Of a DNA stretch of 34,782 nucleotides, positions 32,526 to 34,782 are shown piece after piece. A program made the translations under genes and the position numbers. The DNA lies in contig DGIT01000140.1 of NCBI GenBank assembly GCA_002386465.1, forward strand, positions 54,394 through 89,175, given 5' to 3'. The notes under the pieces are model-generated. The model worked only from the letters and a program-made list of their open reading frames with translations, was not told the origin of the DNA and made no database searches. This stretch comes from Burkholderiales bacterium UBA4615 (GTDB taxonomy: Bacteria; Pseudomonadota; Gammaproteobacteria; Burkholderiales; Burkholderiaceae_E). Each line of letters opens with the position of its first letter. Position 1 is the first letter of the stretch.

Positions 32526-33611
32526 ATGAATACGTCCTTCGTCCCATCACCCGATGCGCGATGCGCCTGGCAGGTTCGCGATCTGCAGACCGACCGCTCC
32601 TGGATCATCGCGCTTGATGACGCCGATCGCGCCGATCTGCTGGGCGCCTTGCGCGCCGGACGTACGCCTGGCAAAGCATTGCTGGATTATCGGCGCGGCG
32701 ACTTCGCCTTCGGGCGCGCATTGGCACCATTGAAACGCGCCTTCGCGCAGGCACAGCATGGCCTGGGCATTGCGCTGATCAAGGGGCTGCCGCGCGAGGG
32801 CGTGAGCGCAGAAGAATTCGAGCTTCTGACCTGGGCGATCGGCCTGCACTTTGGTGTGGCCCGGCCTCAGGACAAGGCCTCGCGCTATCTCAATCAGGTG
32901 CGCGATGTAGGAGTGGATTACCGCAGCCCCACCGGGCGCGGCTATTCATCGAAAGCCGAGCTCGACTTTCATATCGACGGTGCGGATCTGGTGGCACTCA
33001 GTTGCTTCAACCAGGCGCCCACCGGCGGCGACAGCATGGCCACCAGCTCGACAGCAGTGTTTCATCGTTTGCGCAACGAGCGCCCCGACCTGGCCGAAGT
33101 GCTGATGCAGCCCTATCCCTGGAGCCGACAGGGTGAGCAGCCGCCCGGTGAGCTGCCCTTCAGCATGCAACCGATCTATGCGGTGCAAGGCGATCAGGTG
33201 TTTTGCAACTGGAACCGCAACCGGCTTAACAACGCGCTGAAACTCGATGGCATAGCGCCGCTGACTGCGGTGCAGCGCGAAGCGGTGGAGTACCTGGATG
33301 CACTGGTGCGCAGTGAACCCTTCATGTTCACGATGCGCCTGGAAGCGGGCGACCTGCAATTGCTGAACAACCATTGCATGCTGCACTCACGCACCGAGTT
33401 CCAGGACCACCCCGAGCCCGATCGCAAGCGCACGCTCTACCGCCTGTGGCTGGCCACACCGGACGGCCCGCACATGCCACCTGCCTGGTCGATTTTCTTC
33501 GGCGCCACAGCAGGGGGCACCGTGCGCGGCGGCATTCACGGCGATCACTACAACGACGCTTGCCGGGCCTTCGACCGTGCGCAGGCGGCGGATCTCGGCA
33601 TGGGGGTCTGA
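32526..33611 (+). CDS. TauD/TfdA-family Fe(II)/2-oxoglutarate dioxygenase
   Basis: A soluble protein of 361 residues. The iron ligands are H149 and D151 in FHIDGAD and H287 in NNHCMLHSRTEF; R306 (LYRLWLA) would bind the 2-oxoglutarate carboxylate. All are intact, so an active oxygenase is likely. Proteins of this subgroup (TauD domain with a FxxDxAD and NNxxxLHSRTxF pattern) are common in proteobacteria but have no agreed substrate; taurine, herbicides, carnitine precursors and other small acids are possible for the superfamily. ATG 32526 begins MNTSFVPSPDARCAW and follows GGAG at about 11 bp. It is immediately preceded by the short Cys-rich ORF and followed, 54 bp later, by an unrecognised gene. 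Confidence 0.88.
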   Translation: MNTSFVPSPDARCAWQVRDLQTDRSWIIALDDADRADLLGALRAGRTPGKALLDYRRGDFAFGRALAPLKRAFAQAQHGLGIALIKGLPREGVSAEEFELLTWAIGLHFGVARPQDKASRYLNQVRDVGVDYRSPTGRGYSSKAELDFHIDGADLVALSCFNQAPTGGDSMATSSTAVFHRLRNERPDLAEVLMQPYPWSRQGEQPPGELPFSMQPIYAVQGDQVFCNWNRNRLNNALKLDGIAPLTAVQREAVEYLDALVRSEPFMFTMRLEAGDLQLLNNHCMLHSRTEFQDHPEPDRKRTLYRLWLATPDGPHMPPAWSIFFGATAGGTVRGGIHGDHYNDACRAFDRAQAADLGMGV

Positions 33612-33665
33612 GCCCAGCACGCGCCCGACGCCCCTGCGCTGCGTCCCTACCAAGCTCTTCTTGCC

Positions 33666-34319
33666 ATGCGACACCTGCTGCTGATCTGTTTGCTTGCCGG
33701 CCTTGCAGCGAATGCAGCGCTATTCGGCTGGCAACTGCGAGCGCCCGCAACAACACGGGTCACCACAGCCACTGTGGGGCCTGTCGTGATGCGTACGCCA
33801 GGTGGTCTGCTCGAGGTCAGCACCATCACTGCGGAGGAGCGCTTCGACTCCACCACCACCCACACGATCCTGGGCGTTCCAGTAGGCACGACCATTGCGC
33901 AGGTCCGTGTGCCGGCGGTCTACCGGTATCACATCCCGCTGGCCAAAGACTGGACGTTCAGGCAGACCGGTCAGGCGCTGGTGGTGGTGGCGCCTGCGGT
34001 GCGGCCGTCGCTGCCCGTGGCGATCGACCTGTCAAAGCTCGAGTCCTTTTCGTCGGGGCTGTGGTCGCCATTGACGGGCACCGACGCCGTGACCGCGCTG
34101 CAGCGATCGATCACGTCCACGCTGGCTGCGAAAGCCGCGACGCCCGAACGCATCGTCTTGCAGCGCGAAGCAGCCCGTCAGACGGTGACCGACTTCGTTC
34201 AAAAGTGGGTGCTCCAGCAACCGCAATGGGCCGGCGCGAGGCCGCCCACGGTGCTGGTCTTCTTTGAAGATGAACCGCTGGGTCAGCGGGCTGCACCGCT
34301 GATACTTGAGGCGCTGTAG
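33666..34319 (+). CDS. Unrecognised membrane-anchored protein, DUF4230-like
   Basis: A protein of 217 residues. The N-terminal hydrophobic segment (MRHLLLICLLAGLAANAALF) is either an uncleaved anchor or a signal peptide. The rest appears to be extracytoplasmic, rich in beta structure and Thr/Val (VRTPGGLLEVSTITAEERFD; about residues 42-60), with TTIAQVRVPAVYRYHIPL and VAIDLSKLESFSS later. A helix near the end carries ARQTVTDFVQKWVLQ. The pattern recalls DUF4230 proteins (a short anchored module of unknown role), but I cannot be sure. It is followed by a good hairpin terminator 88 bp downstream. It could form a unit with the dioxygenase upstream, which is inference. Confidence 0.65.
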   Translation: MRHLLLICLLAGLAANAALFGWQLRAPATTRVTTATVGPVVMRTPGGLLEVSTITAEERFDSTTTHTILGVPVGTTIAQVRVPAVYRYHIPLAKDWTFRQTGQALVVVAPAVRPSLPVAIDLSKLESFSSGLWSPLTGTDAVTALQRSITSTLAAKAATPERIVLQREAARQTVTDFVQKWVLQQPQWAGARPPTVLVFFEDEPLGQRAAPLILEAL

Positions 34320-34406
34320 TCCCACTGCCTATGGCCAGCCAAGCATCGTGTCCTGGTTGAGCGGTATTGCCCGAGACGTGGGTTTACTGTCCGGCTCATG
34401 CGGGCT

Positions 34407-34440
34407 GGGCACCGATGTGTCGGTGCCCCCTCCTTTCTAA
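34407..34440 (+). terminator. Hairpin terminator after the unrecognised membrane-anchored gene
   Basis: GGGCACCGA (34407-34415) and TCGGTGCCC (34420-34428) form a perfect 9-bp stem with a TGTG loop. It is followed by a short pyrimidine-rich run (CCTCCTTTCT), so the T-tract is imperfect. Direction is inferred from that run and from the gene upstream. Confidence 0.6.
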
Positions 34441-34525
34441 CGCTCGCAACCCAGCCCAAAGAAACAAGTCTTCGGGGCCATCGGGATGGAGCACGATGCG
34501 CATATTTCAAAGAAGTTAAAGTAAA

Positions 34526-34543
34526 ATGACAGCAATATGACAA
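34526..34543 (-). promoter_or_regulatory. Candidate PHO box (two 7-bp direct repeats with 4-bp spacer)
   Basis: On the minus strand the sequence reads TTGTCAT, ATTG, CTGTCAT, i.e. two CTGTCAT-like heptamers with an exact 4-bp spacer, the architecture of PhoB binding sites (13 of 14 positions match CTGTCAT twice). The region is AT-rich. It lies 152 bp before the ATG of the last gene. The repeat is oriented opposite to that gene, which is not the usual layout. Confidence 0.45.
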
Positions 34544-34695
34544 CAAAAGGGTCGGATTTTCTTACAGTGACGTCTCCGATCAGCCGACGGCGTGATGTGC
34601 TTCCTTGATTTCTCTGGTCTTTCCCGAAGGGGAACACAAACTGCTTTGCTTCGGGCTCCGCACAGACCCCTGCTCACAGAGCCCGGAGAGATACC

Positions 34696-34782
34696 ATGTT
34701 CAAACGCAACCTCGTCGCGCTGGCCCTGGCCAGCGCATCGCTATCGGATGAGGCTGGCGCCTCGTTCGTCAACGGCATCGCC
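34696..34782 (+). CDS. Exported protein, N-terminal signal peptide only (cut by window edge)
   Basis: Twenty-nine codons are visible. They encode MFKRNLVALALASASLSDEA and then GASFVNGIA: a basic N-terminus, a hydrophobic core and a probable Ala-x-Ala/Ser-type cleavage region, so the protein is exported. GGAGAGA ends six bases before the ATG, a strong ribosome-binding site. The 'FVNGIA' start of the mature part is reminiscent of secreted phytase-like esterases or nucleases, but too little is seen to assign a family. The AT-rich upstream region with a candidate PHO box suggests phosphate control, which would suit a secreted phosphatase, phytase or nuclease; this is inference. Confidence 0.7.
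   Translation, partial: MFKRNLVALALASASLSDEAGASFVNGIA

Overview
The window is GC-rich, densely packed chromosomal DNA that looks like a betaproteobacterium, most likely of the order Burkholderiales. The main support is the gene order hemA-prfA-prmC-grxD-ubiX, the cluster of a DUF971 gene, ubiE, a Tim44-like gene and ubiJ, and the giant DUF3683 FAD/FeS oxidoreductase, all familiar from that group. I see no rRNA, tRNA, CRISPR array, insertion sequence or prophage. The species cannot be named from the sequence alone.

Layout. 1-276 (-): 5' part of an LpxR-like lipid A deacylase gene, cut by the window edge. 336-2204 (-): uup, an ABC-F ATPase. 2363-8739 (+): a six-gene Mrp/Mnh/Pha cation/proton antiporter operon in which subunits A and B are fused. 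Its last gene overlaps, tail to tail, a McrA-like HNH nuclease gene (8600-9229, -). 9310-10320 (+): an L-asparaginase. 10367-13365 (-): ubiJ, a Tim44-like membrane protein, ubiE and a DUF971 gene, transcribed in the reverse of that order. 13441-17088 (-): a metallophosphoesterase, an SDR oxidoreductase and a feruloyl-CoA-synthase-like ligase. 17289-17994 (+): two tandemly duplicated small coiled-coil proteins with C-terminal membrane anchors. 18122-23844 (-): a D-cysteine desulfhydrase-like PLP enzyme, the 1346-residue DUF3683 oxidoreductase and a YqaA-type membrane protein.

23956-29917 (+): ilvA, hemA, prfA, prmC, grxD and ubiX, a housekeeping run linking isoleucine synthesis, the first step of haem synthesis, translation termination (RF1 and its methyltransferase), FeS-cluster trafficking and the prenyl-flavin cofactor for ubiquinone synthesis. 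30122-31375 (+): a UspA-family stress protein, a YvlD-type four-helix membrane protein and a DUF3135 protein. 31437-32150 (-): a DUF4136 lipoprotein. 32420-33611 (+): a very short Cys-rich ORF with a good ribosome-binding site, directly followed by a TauD/TfdA-type dioxygenase. 33666-34319 (+): an unrecognised membrane-anchored protein. 34320-34695: a hairpin terminator and an AT-rich region with a candidate PHO box. 34696 to the edge (+): the signal peptide of an exported protein.

Most of the window is ordinary core genome. The parts worth a second look are the duplicated coiled-coil pair with a 21-bp heptad expansion, the 32-codon Cys/His-rich ORF before the dioxygenase, the PHO-box-like direct repeat before the last exported gene, the 140-bp convergent coding overlap of mnhG with the HNH gene, and the histidine-rich hexanucleotide-repeat tail on the MnhAB fusion. 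I found no clear multi-gene system that I would call new.
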